Below are positions 1 to 8,367 of a stretch of 64,000 bases of DNA, in pieces. The first letter of the stretch is position 1, and the number at the start of each line of letters is the position of its first letter. The notes under the pieces were generated by a model, which was given only the letters and a program-made list of their open reading frames with translations, was not told the origin of the DNA and searched no databases. A program made the translations under genes and the position numbers. The DNA comes from an uncultured Lachnospiraceae bacterium. GTDB taxonomy: Bacteria > Bacillota > Clostridia > Lachnospirales > Lachnospiraceae. The DNA lies in NCBI GenBank assembly GCA_947165275.1, contig CAMUZQ010000004.1:18951-82950 (forward strand), in the 5' to 3' direction.

Positions 1-256
1 GATAATGGAGGTTCTGCCCCAGTCTCTCAGAAACGCCAGTGTGCCCAGTCATAAAAAAGAGGCATATATGGAGTATCCCGAAATAGTCGAAGCGATACAG
101 GCTCTTGAAGCAAAATATAACGGTGAAGGAAGAGTTCTCATACGTCCCTCGGGAACAGAACCGCTGGTCAGGGTTATGATAGAAGGCAGAGATCAGGCGG
201 AGATCGACAAGGATGCAAGAGATCTGGCCGATCTGATCGAGCAGACAGTCCTGTAA
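1..256 (+). CDS. glmM: Phosphoglucosamine mutase, C-terminal part (cut by window edge)
   Basis: The reading frame is open from the window edge and ends in a domain IV of the alpha-D-phosphohexomutase family. The phosphate-binding motif RPSGTEPLVRVM is intact. In GlmM this loop grips the phosphate of glucosamine-6-phosphate during its conversion to glucosamine-1-phosphate for UDP-GlcNAc and cell-wall synthesis. The ATG at position 5 in the ORF track is an internal methionine, so the true start lies outside the window. Assignment to GlmM rather than to phosphomannomutase rests on the closing segment (GEGRVLIRPSGTEP then a V-x-x-E-G-x pattern) and is likely, though only about 84 residues are visible. 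Confidence 0.85.
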   Translation, partial: IMEVLPQSLRNASVPSHKKEAYMEYPEIVEAIQALEAKYNGEGRVLIRPSGTEPLVRVMIEGRDQAEIDKDARDLADLIEQTVL

Positions 257-285
257 ATATACAGGGAGAGCAGGACAGTTGCTAT

Positions 286-314
286 TTGAATATTTTTTAC
301 ATATTTGATATATT
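286..314 (+). promoter_or_regulatory. Predicted sigma-A promoter of the HPr gene
   Basis: TTGAAT and TATATT are separated by 17 bp in the AT-rich gap after glmM, about 30 bp before the HPr start codon. This suggests the HPr gene can be transcribed independently of glmM. The call is by pattern only. Confidence 0.45.
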
Positions 315-343
315 ATAAAAAGCAGTATTATTGGAGCGAAAAG

Positions 344-607
344 ATGGTTTCACAAAAAATAACGATAAAAAATCCCACAGGGCTGCATCTGCGTCCCGCC
401 GGCATCCTATGCAAAGAGGCAATGCAGTATAAGTCCCTGATCACATTCAAATTCAGAGAGAACACGGCTAATGCAAAAAGCGTGCTGTCAGTACTCGGAG
501 CATGTGTAAAGTGCGGGGATGAGATAGAGATATTCTGTGAGGGAGAAGACGAGGATACGGCATTAAGGGCATTGGTAGGCGCCATAGAGGCCGGACTCGG
601 GGAGTAG
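344..607 (+). CDS. HPr family phosphocarrier protein
   Basis: This is an 87-residue protein of standard HPr length. His15 lies in the motif GLHLRPAG, where HPr is phosphorylated by enzyme I. Ser46 lies in NAKSVLSV at exactly the canonical regulatory position used by HPr kinase in Firmicutes. It would carry phosphate for PTS sugar uptake and, when phosphorylated on Ser46, act with CcpA in carbon catabolite control. The ATG at 344 is preferred over the track start at 305 because a GGAG lies just upstream and the HPr fold begins there. It has its own promoter and is closed by a strong terminator, so it is a single-gene unit. ptsH itself or a paralogue such as Crh cannot be separated with certainty, although His15 argues against Crh. 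Confidence 0.9.
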   Translation: MVSQKITIKNPTGLHLRPAGILCKEAMQYKSLITFKFRENTANAKSVLSVLGACVKCGDEIEIFCEGEDEDTALRALVGAIEAGLGE

Positions 608-629
608 ATTTATTAAATTATGAAGCAGG

Positions 630-661
630 GTCTCTCTGAAATATTTCAGAGAGACTTTTTG
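630..661 (+). terminator. Rho-independent terminator after HPr gene
   Basis: A perfect 26-bp palindrome (arms GTCTCTCTGAAAT / ATTTCAGAGAGAC) is followed by five T. It lies inside the 5' extension of the leuA frame given in the ORF track, which supports the later leuA start. Confidence 0.85.
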
Positions 662-685
662 TATTATCAAAGAGGAGATGAAAAA

Positions 686-2392
686 ATGCTGAATTACAAA
701 AGATACAAAAGAAATCCGGTCATTGATTATCCGGATAGAAAATGGCCTGACAGACAGATAGAAAAGGCACCTGTATGGGTTTCGGTCGATCTGAGAGATG
801 GAAATCAGGCCCTGGTCGAACCCATGGTGGTGTCAGAGAAGATAGAGATGTTCAATGAGCTCGTAAAGCTTGGATTCAAGGAAATAGAGATAGGTTTCCC
901 TGCAGCGAGCCAGATCGAATTCGATTTCCTGAGGGAGCTCGTGAATAATAAAATGATACCGGATGATGTCACTGTGCAGGTATTGACCCAGTGCAGAGAG
1001 AACCTTATAGACAGAACCTTTGAATCCATAGAAGGGATCCCCAGAGCAATTGTGCATATTTACAATTCCACCTCCACTCTGCAGAGAGATGTGGTCTTTA
1101 ATATGAGCAGGGATGAAATAAAACAGCTGGCTGTGGACGGAACCCTTATGGTCAAGGAGAGAGCCGCAAAATTTCCCGGAGAGATAATCCTGGAGTATTC
1201 CCCGGAGAGCTTTACAGGGACGGAGCCAGAGTATGCCTGTGAGGTATGCAGTGCCGTTACCGAAGCCTGGGGAGCAACACCTGACAACAAGGTCATAATC
1301 AATCTCCCGGCTACTGTCGAGATGACGACGCCTAATGTCTATGCGGACATTATAGAATGGGAGAATTCACATCTTGAGCGAAGGGATTCGGTAGTGCTTT
1401 CCATACATCCTCATAATGACAGGGGTACAGGAGTGGCTGCCACCGAGCTTGCTATCCTTGCGGGAGCAGAGCGGGTCGAGGGAACACTTTTCGGAAACGG
1501 AGAGAGGACAGGAAATGTTGATGTGCTGAATATAGCATATAATATGTTTTCCCAGGGGATCGATCCCGAGCTCAATATAGAAAACATAAATGAGATAATA
1601 GAGATGTACGAGAAATGTACGAAGATGAAGATCGATCCCAGGCATCCGTACGCAGGCAAGCTTGTATTCACGGCTTTTTCGGGGTCACATCAGGATGCGA
1701 TATCAAAGGGCGTGAAGGCCATGATGGAAAGACATCCCGATACCTGGAATGTTCCGTATCTTCCTATCGATCCGGCAGATATAGGCAGGGAATACGAGCC
1801 GATAGTGCGTATCAATTCTCAGTCGGGTAAGGGCGGAGTTGCCTTTATCATGGACTCATACTTCGGTTTCAAGCTGCCTAAGGGCATGCATAAGGAATTT
1901 GCCAATGTGATCCAGGAGATCTCTGAAAAACAGGGAGAGGTTGCGCCGAAGGAGGTCATGGATGCCTTCCGCAGGACTTATCTGGATATGAAGGAGCCGA
2001 TACATTTCCGCAAGCTTCAGGTTGTCGATCTTTCGGATGAGACAGATACTGAATTTGATACTCAGGTTACAGTCACTTATACTGATCATGGCATTGAAAA
2101 GAAATTCGAGGCAGCCGGCAATGGTCCTATAGATGCGGTACAGAGAGGGATTTCCGCTGAGCTTGGTATAAATATAAAGATCGTAGACTATGAGGAGCAT
2201 GCATTGACCGGAGGATCAAATGCACAGGCGGCAGCGTATATCCATATGCTTTCCGTAGAGGATAATCATATCACCTATGGAGTGGGAGTATCCTCAAATA
2301 TAACGAGAGCCTCAGTCAGGGCTATATTCTCCGCGGTCAATCGTCTTTTCGGTGAAAGGTTTGAGGCCGAATTCTCCCGTCTCAGCCAATAG
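686..2392 (+). CDS. leuA: 2-isopropylmalate synthase (long form)
   Basis: This enzyme condenses acetyl-CoA with 2-oxoisovalerate, the first committed step of leucine synthesis. The 568-residue product is the long LeuA type with an N-terminal HMGL-like TIM barrel (about residues 30-310; VDLRDGNQALVEPM holds the metal-binding Asp and the family motif, and SIHPHNDRGTG the metal-binding histidines). A linker and a C-terminal LeuA regulatory dimer domain (about 430-560) follow; this is where leucine binds in the family. The ATG at 686 is chosen because AGAGGAG precedes it and the track's upstream 22 residues run through the terminator palindrome. No other leucine gene is adjacent. No T-box leader fits in the 30 bp between terminator and start, so regulation is probably by feedback. 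Confidence 0.95.
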   Translation: MLNYKRYKRNPVIDYPDRKWPDRQIEKAPVWVSVDLRDGNQALVEPMVVSEKIEMFNELVKLGFKEIEIGFPAASQIEFDFLRELVNNKMIPDDVTVQVLTQCRENLIDRTFESIEGIPRAIVHIYNSTSTLQRDVVFNMSRDEIKQLAVDGTLMVKERAAKFPGEIILEYSPESFTGTEPEYACEVCSAVTEAWGATPDNKVIINLPATVEMTTPNVYADIIEWENSHLERRDSVVLSIHPHNDRGTGVAATELAILAGAERVEGTLFGNGERTGNVDVLNIAYNMFSQGIDPELNIENINEIIEMYEKCTKMKIDPRHPYAGKLVFTAFSGSHQDAISKGVKAMMERHPDTWNVPYLPIDPADIGREYEPIVRINSQSGKGGVAFIMDSYFGFKLPKGMHKEFANVIQEISEKQGEVAPKEVMDAFRRTYLDMKEPIHFRKLQVVDLSDETDTEFDTQVTVTYTDHGIEKKFEAAGNGPIDAVQRGISAELGINIKIVDYEEHALTGGSNAQAAAYIHMLSVEDNHITYGVGVSSNITRASVRAIFSAVNRLFGERFEAEFSRLSQ

Positions 2393-2404
2393 GGCACAGG
2401 AGCT

Positions 2405-3934
2405 TCAGGCAGCGGGTCCGGTGACAGTTTTACCGGATGCAGCAGAGCGGCATATAAAGAGCAGGATGATGAAAAAATATGTCGTAAAGTAAACGGGGAA
2501 ATAATATTTAAAGTATGAAGCCGGAGCCAGTAAAAAAACAATGGCAAAATGAGCAAAAAGACAGAGAGAGAGCATTACAAAAAATGCTCTCTCTTTTATC
2601 CTGCAAAGACTCCATACGAAAAGTAAAACAAGAAGCAGCATGGGAATATAAAGATTATAGGCTATTGTCTTTACCAGACTTACGATAAAGGCTGCAGCAC
2701 CAAAACCGGTCACAGGATCATATACTGTGGCCGCATAATCAAAGGAACCCCATTTGGTTCTCAGAAGCACGCCGGGATTATGCTTCATAAGCTCCTGCAC
2801 ACCCTCAACAAAAAGCATATAGTCTTCATCTGTGGCATCAGGTCTTCTGCCGTTATATCCCTCATAATAGAGTATAAGAGAATCCTCATAGTTGATATCA
2901 CCCAGATAGTCGTTTATGGCAGCGATGGTTTCCACGTCAAGGAACCTGTCTACCTTTTTCCAGGAGGCGGCATTTACTTCATCTGTAAGATCCAGGCCAT
3001 TGCGGTAAAGATTTGTAACCGTATATGCATAGAAAGGGAGCATGCGGTTTGCGGCCTTGTCGCCCATCCGCGAAGGAATGAGCCCGTACTGGGGTACAGC
3101 CACGATATACTGTATGAAAAATGCTGCGGCTATAAGCTTAAGTACATTGCCCGCAGCCTTATCACCGGGGGCAAGGACCGACGGATAACAGATAAGTATC
3201 AGGATAATCCCGAAGACGGCAAGGTAGATGCCCTCAGTCCTCCACTGGGTGAGTATAGCCATCAGTATCAGCATGGGGAGGATATGACGCAGACTGAAAG
3301 GGACCTGCTCCAGCTTATCCATAAACAGAGAAAACATGAAAATGATATACAGGAATATATATATCGGTATCCTGTGGGCGGAGGTGGTATATGCGAGGAT
3401 CGGGGGCAGGATAAAGGCTATATATATCAGGTATGCCCTCTTATCGCCCTTTAGATACCGCTTCAGCCTCGCTGCAGCATAGCCTGCCGTGACGCACTGG
3501 AGTATGACCTTTATTATGATGGGACCAAGCCATGACGGTATGATCATCATTGATATGATATAGTACCAGGTGGTTATGTAATAAAACCAGGTATAATCAG
3601 CCAGACCGGATGCCTCAGAAAAGATCAGGGATTCATCATTGGAAAGAAAGCCCTCAGGCAGCTTAAAGACCAGCACGGCGATAATGGGGATAAAATAGAT
3701 AAAGCTGTATTTCAGGATCTCCCATTCAAAGGAAGCCCTGTCTGTCAGGGCCTTTGCAATAAAGCAGGCCGTCAGGTATATCGCGGCAGACATAAGGATC
3801 TTGCAGGGAATATAATTATGTGCCATGGATAAAGGAGCCACGGTAAAGGTATTCCTGTCATAAAAAAGGGAAGCGATGGTCCAAATGAGAGCGATCGCGG
3901 GAGGGATGATTTTTACAATCTTTCTACTATTCAT
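2405..3934 (-). CDS. Polytopic membrane protein, GT-C-like, function unknown
   Basis: The 509-residue product is dominated by about ten hydrophobic segments, starting with one at residues 10-28. A soluble stretch with several charged and aromatic residues lies between about 320 and 410 (for example YEGYNGRRPDATDEDY). This architecture, with an acidic loop after the first helices (NDESLIFSEA), resembles GT-C-fold glycosyltransferases and related uncharacterised membrane families of Lachnospiraceae, but no diagnostic motif proves it. The ATG at 3934 replaces the track start because the longer form would overlap nth on the other strand and has no ribosome site. It is divergent from nth and its 3' end meets leuA. 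A role in cell-envelope glycan assembly is a guess. Confidence 0.6.
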   Translation of the reverse strand: MNSRKIVKIIPPAIALIWTIASLFYDRNTFTVAPLSMAHNYIPCKILMSAAIYLTACFIAKALTDRASFEWEILKYSFIYFIPIIAVLVFKLPEGFLSNDESLIFSEASGLADYTWFYYITTWYYIISMMIIPSWLGPIIIKVILQCVTAGYAAARLKRYLKGDKRAYLIYIAFILPPILAYTTSAHRIPIYIFLYIIFMFSLFMDKLEQVPFSLRHILPMLILMAILTQWRTEGIYLAVFGIILILICYPSVLAPGDKAAGNVLKLIAAAFFIQYIVAVPQYGLIPSRMGDKAANRMLPFYAYTVTNLYRNGLDLTDEVNAASWKKVDRFLDVETIAAINDYLGDINYEDSLILYYEGYNGRRPDATDEDYMLFVEGVQELMKHNPGVLLRTKWGSFDYAATVYDPVTGFGAAAFIVSLVKTIAYNLYIPMLLLVLLFVWSLCRIKERAFFVMLSLCLFAHFAIVFLLAPASYFKYYFPVYFTTYFFIILLFICRSAASGKTVTGPAA

Positions 3935-3960
3935 GATATAAATGCCTTCAGGTAGTTTTT

Positions 3961-3976
3961 GTGATAATATTATAGC
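3961..3976. promoter_or_regulatory. Symmetric -10 element, possible bidirectional promoter
   Basis: The core ATAATATTAT is its own reverse complement. On the plus strand it gives TGTGATAAT (extended -10) eight bases before the nth ATG. On the minus strand it gives TATAAT about 35 bp before the membrane-protein start. No good -35 is visible for either direction. Confidence 0.4.
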
Positions 3977-4609
3977 ATGAACAAAAGGATTCAACAGCAA
4001 TTTGATAGACTCGACGATGAATATGGCAGGGAGATCAGGATATTTCTTGAATATGAAAAGCCTTACGAGCTTTTGATCGCGACCATTCTTTCAGCCCAGT
4101 GTACCGATAAAAGAGTAAATGAAGTGACAAAGGGATTATTTGTAAAGTATCCCACACTGGAGTCTTTTGCCGAAGCCTCTCTTCCCGAGCTGGAGCAGGA
4201 TATAAAAACCTGTGGATTTTTCAATATGAAAGCTAAACATATAAAGGGAGCGGCAGAGAAGCTGCTGTCGGATTTCGGCGGGGAGGTGCCCTCGGATCTT
4301 GAAGGACTGACCTCTCTTCCGGGAGTCGGACGCAAGACGGCAAACGTAATACGTACGCATATCTTTCAGATACCTTCTATAGTCGTGGATACTCATGTAA
4401 AAAGGGTATCAGGCCGTCTGGGATGGACAAGACAGACGGATCCGGTGAAGATAGAGTATGACCTTATGAAAAAGATCCCCCGTGACCGGTGGTGTCTTAT
4501 CAATCAGGACCTTATAAGTCTCGGAAGAAGCATATGCCACTCTAGAAAAGCCGGGTGCGCCACATGCTTCATGGAGGATATCTGTCCGAAGACGGGAGTC
4601 AAAAAGTGA
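3977..4609 (+). CDS. nth: Endonuclease III
   Basis: This DNA glycosylase/AP lyase removes oxidised pyrimidines in base-excision repair. The 210-residue protein has the helix-hairpin-helix LPGVGRKTA with the catalytic lysine, the downstream catalytic Asp in VVDTHVKR, and a C-terminal 4Fe-4S loop with the exact C-x6-C-x2-C-x5-C spacing. Length is normal for Nth. There is no Shine-Dalgarno sequence before the ATG, and an extended -10 ends eight bases upstream, so the message may be leaderless. Its stop overlaps the GTG start of the next gene (GTGA), so the two are probably co-transcribed. Confidence 0.95.
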   Translation: MNKRIQQQFDRLDDEYGREIRIFLEYEKPYELLIATILSAQCTDKRVNEVTKGLFVKYPTLESFAEASLPELEQDIKTCGFFNMKAKHIKGAAEKLLSDFGGEVPSDLEGLTSLPGVGRKTANVIRTHIFQIPSIVVDTHVKRVSGRLGWTRQTDPVKIEYDLMKKIPRDRWCLINQDLISLGRSICHSRKAGCATCFMEDICPKTGVKK

Positions 4610-5364
4610 GTACCTATGTGATCAGCGATATACACGGAGCTCTGGAGGCTTTTATCCTTCTCTTGTCGGAGATCGGCTTTGACCCCGAATCACAGGAGGA
4701 TGAATTATACCTGCTTGGGGATTATGCGGACTGGGGGACACATTCCATAGAGACCATAGGATATGTAATGGATCTGGACGCGAATCCTAATGTCCACTGT
4801 CTTATGGGAAATCACGATCTGATGTTTCTGCAGGCTATAGAGGAAGACAGGAAAATGTCTTTTCCGAGCATGGTATGGTATGAGACAAATAAGGGCTTCA
4901 AAACCTGGGATGATTATGAAAAGCTTTCTGATGTGAATAAGAATGCAGTATATGACTGGCTTCTCTCACTTGATTTTTCCATCGATATCAGGGTCGGAAA
5001 GAAGCTCTACATGGCTGCGCATGCATATCCTTATTTTGGAAACCGCGGTAATCTGGGAAGGATATACACACAGAAGGAAGCGGTATGGCACCGTGCAAAA
5101 TTTGACGAGGATCCCTTTGCAAACTATCATGGAAGAAAAAAATATGATGCTCTGATAATGGGACACACGCCGACGTCCTTTTTCCGATACTGCAGGGCGG
5201 GTAAGATAGTAAATGAACCGAATACAGTATTTTTCGGTAAAAATATCATAGATATCGACTGCGGGGCAAAGGTACTTGAGTATCCCGGGATCGGCCCGGA
5301 GTATGATAATGCAAGACTTGCGGCGTTAAGGCTTGAAGATGAAAAGTGTTATTATGTAAGATAA
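4606..5364 (+). CDS. Calcineurin-like metallophosphatase (PPP family)
   Basis: A single-domain serine/threonine protein phosphatase-like enzyme of 252 residues. The dinuclear-metal motifs appear in order: DIHG at the N terminus, GDYADWG, GNHD, a later histidine region (AAHAYPYFG) and GHTP. The GTG at 4606 is preferred over the track start because it places DIHG close to the N terminus, as in the family, and overlaps the nth stop by 3 nt with GGGAG just upstream. The substrate cannot be deduced; bacterial members act on phosphoproteins or diadenosine tetraphosphate. It is translationally coupled to nth and sits 23 bp before manC. Confidence 0.8.
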   Translation: MSTYVISDIHGALEAFILLLSEIGFDPESQEDELYLLGDYADWGTHSIETIGYVMDLDANPNVHCLMGNHDLMFLQAIEEDRKMSFPSMVWYETNKGFKTWDDYEKLSDVNKNAVYDWLLSLDFSIDIRVGKKLYMAAHAYPYFGNRGNLGRIYTQKEAVWHRAKFDEDPFANYHGRKKYDALIMGHTPTSFFRYCRAGKIVNEPNTVFFGKNIIDIDCGAKVLEYPGIGPEYDNARLAALRLEDEKCYYVR

Positions 5365-5387
5365 ATGATGCTAAAGGAGGCAGAAGC

Positions 5388-6704
5388 ATGAATATAGTTT
5401 TATTATCCGGAGGCTCGGGAAAGAGGATGTGGCCTCTGTCCAATGATATAAGATCCAAGCAGTTCATCAAGTTATTCAAAAATGACGAGGGTGAATATGA
5501 ATCCATGGTGCAGAGAGTCTACAGACAGATAAGAACTGTAGACAAGAATGCGAATATAACCATAGCGACCAGCAAGACACAGGTCTCAGCTATACATAAT
5601 CAGCTGGGAGAGCATGTATCGGTGTGTGTGGAGCCGACCCGGAGGGACACCTTCCCTGCCATTGCGCTTGCCTCAGCCTATCTGCATGACGAGCTTGGCG
5701 TGAGCAGGGATGATTCTGTAGTGGTATGCCCTGTGGATCCTTATGTGGATAATTCCTATTACGAAGCAGTGGCAAAGATGGGAGAGATCGCATCCGAAGG
5801 TGATAAAAATATCACACTCATGGGAATAGAGCCGACCTACCCCTCTGAGAAATACGGTTATATCATTCCGCAGAATAAGGGAGAGCTGTCTGCGGTTTCG
5901 GAATTTAAGGAAAAGCCCGACGCAGAAACGGCAGAAAGATATATAAAGGACGGAGCGCTTTGGAACGGCGGCGTTTTTGCCTTCAGGCTTTCCTATATGC
6001 TGGATAAGGCCCACTCTCTCCTGGATTTCACAGACTACAGGGATCTGTACAACCGGTATATGGATTGCAGCAAGATATCCTTTGATTATGCGGTGGTCGA
6101 GAAGGAAGAATCCATACAGGTACTCAGGTACTCCGGTGAATGGAAAGATGTGGGAACCTGGAATATGATGGCAGAGGTCATGGCTGATGAGATAAAAGGC
6201 AAGGCCATAACCGATGAGACCACAACAGGAACAAATGTGATCAACGAGCTTGATATACCCATACTTGTGATGGGAGCAAAAAACATGGTGGTGGCTGCAT
6301 CCGGCGACGGCATACTCATAGCGGACAAGGATCAGTCGAGCTATATGAAGCCCTATGTGGAAAAGATCTCAACTGATGTAAGATTTGCAGAGAAATCCTG
6401 GGGGTCATACTCTGTCATAGATGCAGGAGAGGGGTATCTGAATGTAAAGGTGATACTTAATCCCGGAAACCGTATGAGCTATCACTCCCATGAATTCAGA
6501 GATGAGGTCTGGACAGTGCTTTCAGGCAGAGGCAAGACTGTAATAGACGGAATGGAGCAGGTCATAAATCCCGGAGATGTGGTGACTATGGCTGCAGGAT
6601 GCAGACACACGGTCATTGCCGAGACAGAGCTTACCATACTGGAAGCTCAGCTCGGAGAGAATATATCTGTATCGGACAAAAAGAAATATGAGCTACCTGT
6701 ATGA
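5388..6704 (+). CDS. manC: Mannose-1-phosphate guanylyltransferase (type II fusion form)
   Basis: The 438-residue protein forms GDP-mannose from mannose-1-phosphate and GTP. An N-terminal nucleotidyltransferase domain (about 1-280) carries LSGGSGKRMWPLS, FKEKP and LWNGGVF. The C-terminal cupin (about 330-430) has the H-x-H metal motif (YHSHEFRDEVW), the layout of bifunctional type II phosphomannose isomerase/GMP enzymes. The start at 5388 follows AAAGGAGG with 6-7 nt spacing; the track start overlaps the previous gene. A separate class I isomerase (manA) follows at an ATGA overlap, so isomerase activity of the cupin may be redundant. GDP-mannose is the usual precursor of GDP-fucose, which the GT11 enzyme at 42.4 kb would need. 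Confidence 0.9.
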   Translation: MNIVLLSGGSGKRMWPLSNDIRSKQFIKLFKNDEGEYESMVQRVYRQIRTVDKNANITIATSKTQVSAIHNQLGEHVSVCVEPTRRDTFPAIALASAYLHDELGVSRDDSVVVCPVDPYVDNSYYEAVAKMGEIASEGDKNITLMGIEPTYPSEKYGYIIPQNKGELSAVSEFKEKPDAETAERYIKDGALWNGGVFAFRLSYMLDKAHSLLDFTDYRDLYNRYMDCSKISFDYAVVEKEESIQVLRYSGEWKDVGTWNMMAEVMADEIKGKAITDETTTGTNVINELDIPILVMGAKNMVVAASGDGILIADKDQSSYMKPYVEKISTDVRFAEKSWGSYSVIDAGEGYLNVKVILNPGNRMSYHSHEFRDEVWTVLSGRGKTVIDGMEQVINPGDVVTMAAGCRHTVIAETELTILEAQLGENISVSDKKKYELPV

Positions 6705-7672
6705 ATAAAAAACCGGCGCCCTTACGTCTCAAACCGGCCGGAAAGGGTTATCTCTGGGGCGGGGAGAGACTGAAAAAAGAATATAACAAGTCAGAACTGG
6801 AGGTTTCCCCTCTGGCAGAGTCATGGGAGTGTTCGGTACACCCGGACGGATTGAGTGTTGTCAGCAGCGGGGAATATAAAGGATCCACATTGAAGGAGGT
6901 CCTGGAGCTTAATCCTGAGTATCTTGGAAGCAAAAGCAAGGATATGCCCATCCTGATCAAGTTCATCGATGCGGCAGCGGATCTGTCGATCCAGGTGCAT
7001 CCGGATGATGCTTACGCAAGGGCATATGAGGGAGATAACGGGAAGACAGAATTCTGGTATGTGCTGGATGCGGAAGAGGATGCCGAGTTAATATATGGTT
7101 TTGAACATCCCATGGACAGAGACAGGCTGTGGGAAGCCATAGATGAAGGCCGGCTTGAAAACATGGTACATCATATACCTGTACATAAGGGGGATGTTTT
7201 TTTTGTGCATCCCGGTACTGTGCATGCGATCGGCAAGGGGATAGTGATCGTTGAGGTTCAGGAGAGTTCGAATCTCACATACAGGCTGTATGATTACAAC
7301 AGAAAAGATAAAAACGGCAAAAAAAGACCTCTGCATTTTGATAAGGCAGTAGATGTCCTCGATATGAGTCCCGTCAGGATCATACGGCAGCCTCAGAGAA
7401 TGGTAAAATACTATTTCGGGTGCGCAAGAGAGCTGCTTTGCCGGTGCGAATATTTTGAGGTCGAGCGTATACAGGTAACAAAGGGGTTTTCTTTTTCAGT
7501 CCTGGATACATCTTTTCAGGTTCTGCTATGCATAGACGGAAACGGCGGTCTTGAAACAGATGAATCAAATAAGCCCGTCAGATTTGATAAAGGCGCCTGC
7601 CTTTTTCTGCCGGCATCTTTGGGCCGGTGTCATGTCATAGGAGAATGTACTCTACTTAAAGTCAGATGCTGA
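6701..7672 (+). CDS. manA: Mannose-6-phosphate isomerase, class I
   Basis: This zinc-dependent enzyme interconverts fructose-6-phosphate and mannose-6-phosphate. The 323-residue short class I form is typical of Firmicutes. Metal and substrate motifs are visible: IQVHPDD, GKTEFWYVLD and HPGTVHAIGKGIVIVEVQ. The ATG overlaps the manC stop (ATGA), indicating translational coupling, so the pair makes mannose-1-phosphate precursors and GDP-mannose as a unit. The mutase step between them is not in the window except for a possible glmM-related mutase at the left edge, whose specificity is probably different. Confidence 0.93.
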   Translation: MNKKPAPLRLKPAGKGYLWGGERLKKEYNKSELEVSPLAESWECSVHPDGLSVVSSGEYKGSTLKEVLELNPEYLGSKSKDMPILIKFIDAAADLSIQVHPDDAYARAYEGDNGKTEFWYVLDAEEDAELIYGFEHPMDRDRLWEAIDEGRLENMVHHIPVHKGDVFFVHPGTVHAIGKGIVIVEVQESSNLTYRLYDYNRKDKNGKKRPLHFDKAVDVLDMSPVRIIRQPQRMVKYYFGCARELLCRCEYFEVERIQVTKGFSFSVLDTSFQVLLCIDGNGGLETDESNKPVRFDKGACLFLPASLGRCHVIGECTLLKVRC

Positions 7673-7730
7673 CAGGGATCTGTGCGAACTCCAAAACACC
7701 GGAGAATGAAAGGATAAAATACAAAAATCT

Positions 7731-8339
7731 ATGGAAAAAAAGCTTGCAGTCATATTTCCCGGTATAGGTTATCATTCCGATAAGCCTTTGCTCTATTACT
7801 CGAAAAAGATAGTCAGACAGCACGGATACGATATATCAGAGGTCGTATTCAAGGGCCTGGATAAGTCCGTGCTGCTCGGATCAGATAAGCTCCTGACCTC
7901 TTCAAGGGATGATGCGGAAGCTGAAAAAAAGAAGCTGGAAGCCTTTGAAACAGCTTTCGGAGAGGCGAAGGAGCAGCTGGCGGGGATTGATTTCTCCATG
8001 TATGGTGACGTGATATTTGTATCCAAAAGTATAGGGACGGTCGTGGCAAGTGTATACGCGTCGAGAGAAAATGTGCCGGCCAGACAGGTTTATTTTACTC
8101 CTCTTGAGCAGACATTTTCCCGGGTGGAGGAGAAGAACGGACTGGTGTTTTTCGGTACAAAGGATCCCTTCATCAATACGGCAAGGATAGAGGAGCTTTG
8201 CATAGAAAAGAACCTTACTTATCGTATATTTGAAAACTGCAATCATTCGCTTGAGACAGGGGAGCCTCAGACTGATCTTAAAAACCTGACAGAGGTGATC
8301 AGTGAATGCGAGAGCTATCTCGCGGGAAGTCCTGTCTGA
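7731..8339 (+). CDS. Small alpha/beta-hydrolase-like protein
   Basis: A 202-residue protein with an alpha/beta hydrolase outline: an N-terminal strand VIFPGIGY, a nucleophile-elbow-like SKSIGTVVA with Ser as the probable nucleophile, an acid candidate in FFGTKDPFI and a histidine in NCNHSLETG near the C terminus. The order Ser-Asp-His fits the fold. It has no signal peptide and is cytoplasmic. The substrate is unknown. AAAGGA precedes the ATG at a rather long distance. The rarA start lies 28 nt after its stop, so co-transcription is likely. Confidence 0.65.
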   Translation: MEKKLAVIFPGIGYHSDKPLLYYSKKIVRQHGYDISEVVFKGLDKSVLLGSDKLLTSSRDDAEAEKKKLEAFETAFGEAKEQLAGIDFSMYGDVIFVSKSIGTVVASVYASRENVPARQVYFTPLEQTFSRVEEKNGLVFFGTKDPFINTARIEELCIEKNLTYRIFENCNHSLETGEPQTDLKNLTEVISECESYLAGSPV

Positions 8340-8367
8340 ACAGGCTGCAGCAAAGGAGCTTGGACAA

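Noticed and set aside
805-1057. Two overlapping minus-strand ORFs in leuA
   Set aside because: Shadows of the leuA frame with no independent start signals.
2780-3454. 224-aa plus-strand ORF
   Set aside because: It lies antisense within the membrane-protein gene, has no ribosome site or recognisable domain, and its composition is that of a reverse-complement shadow.
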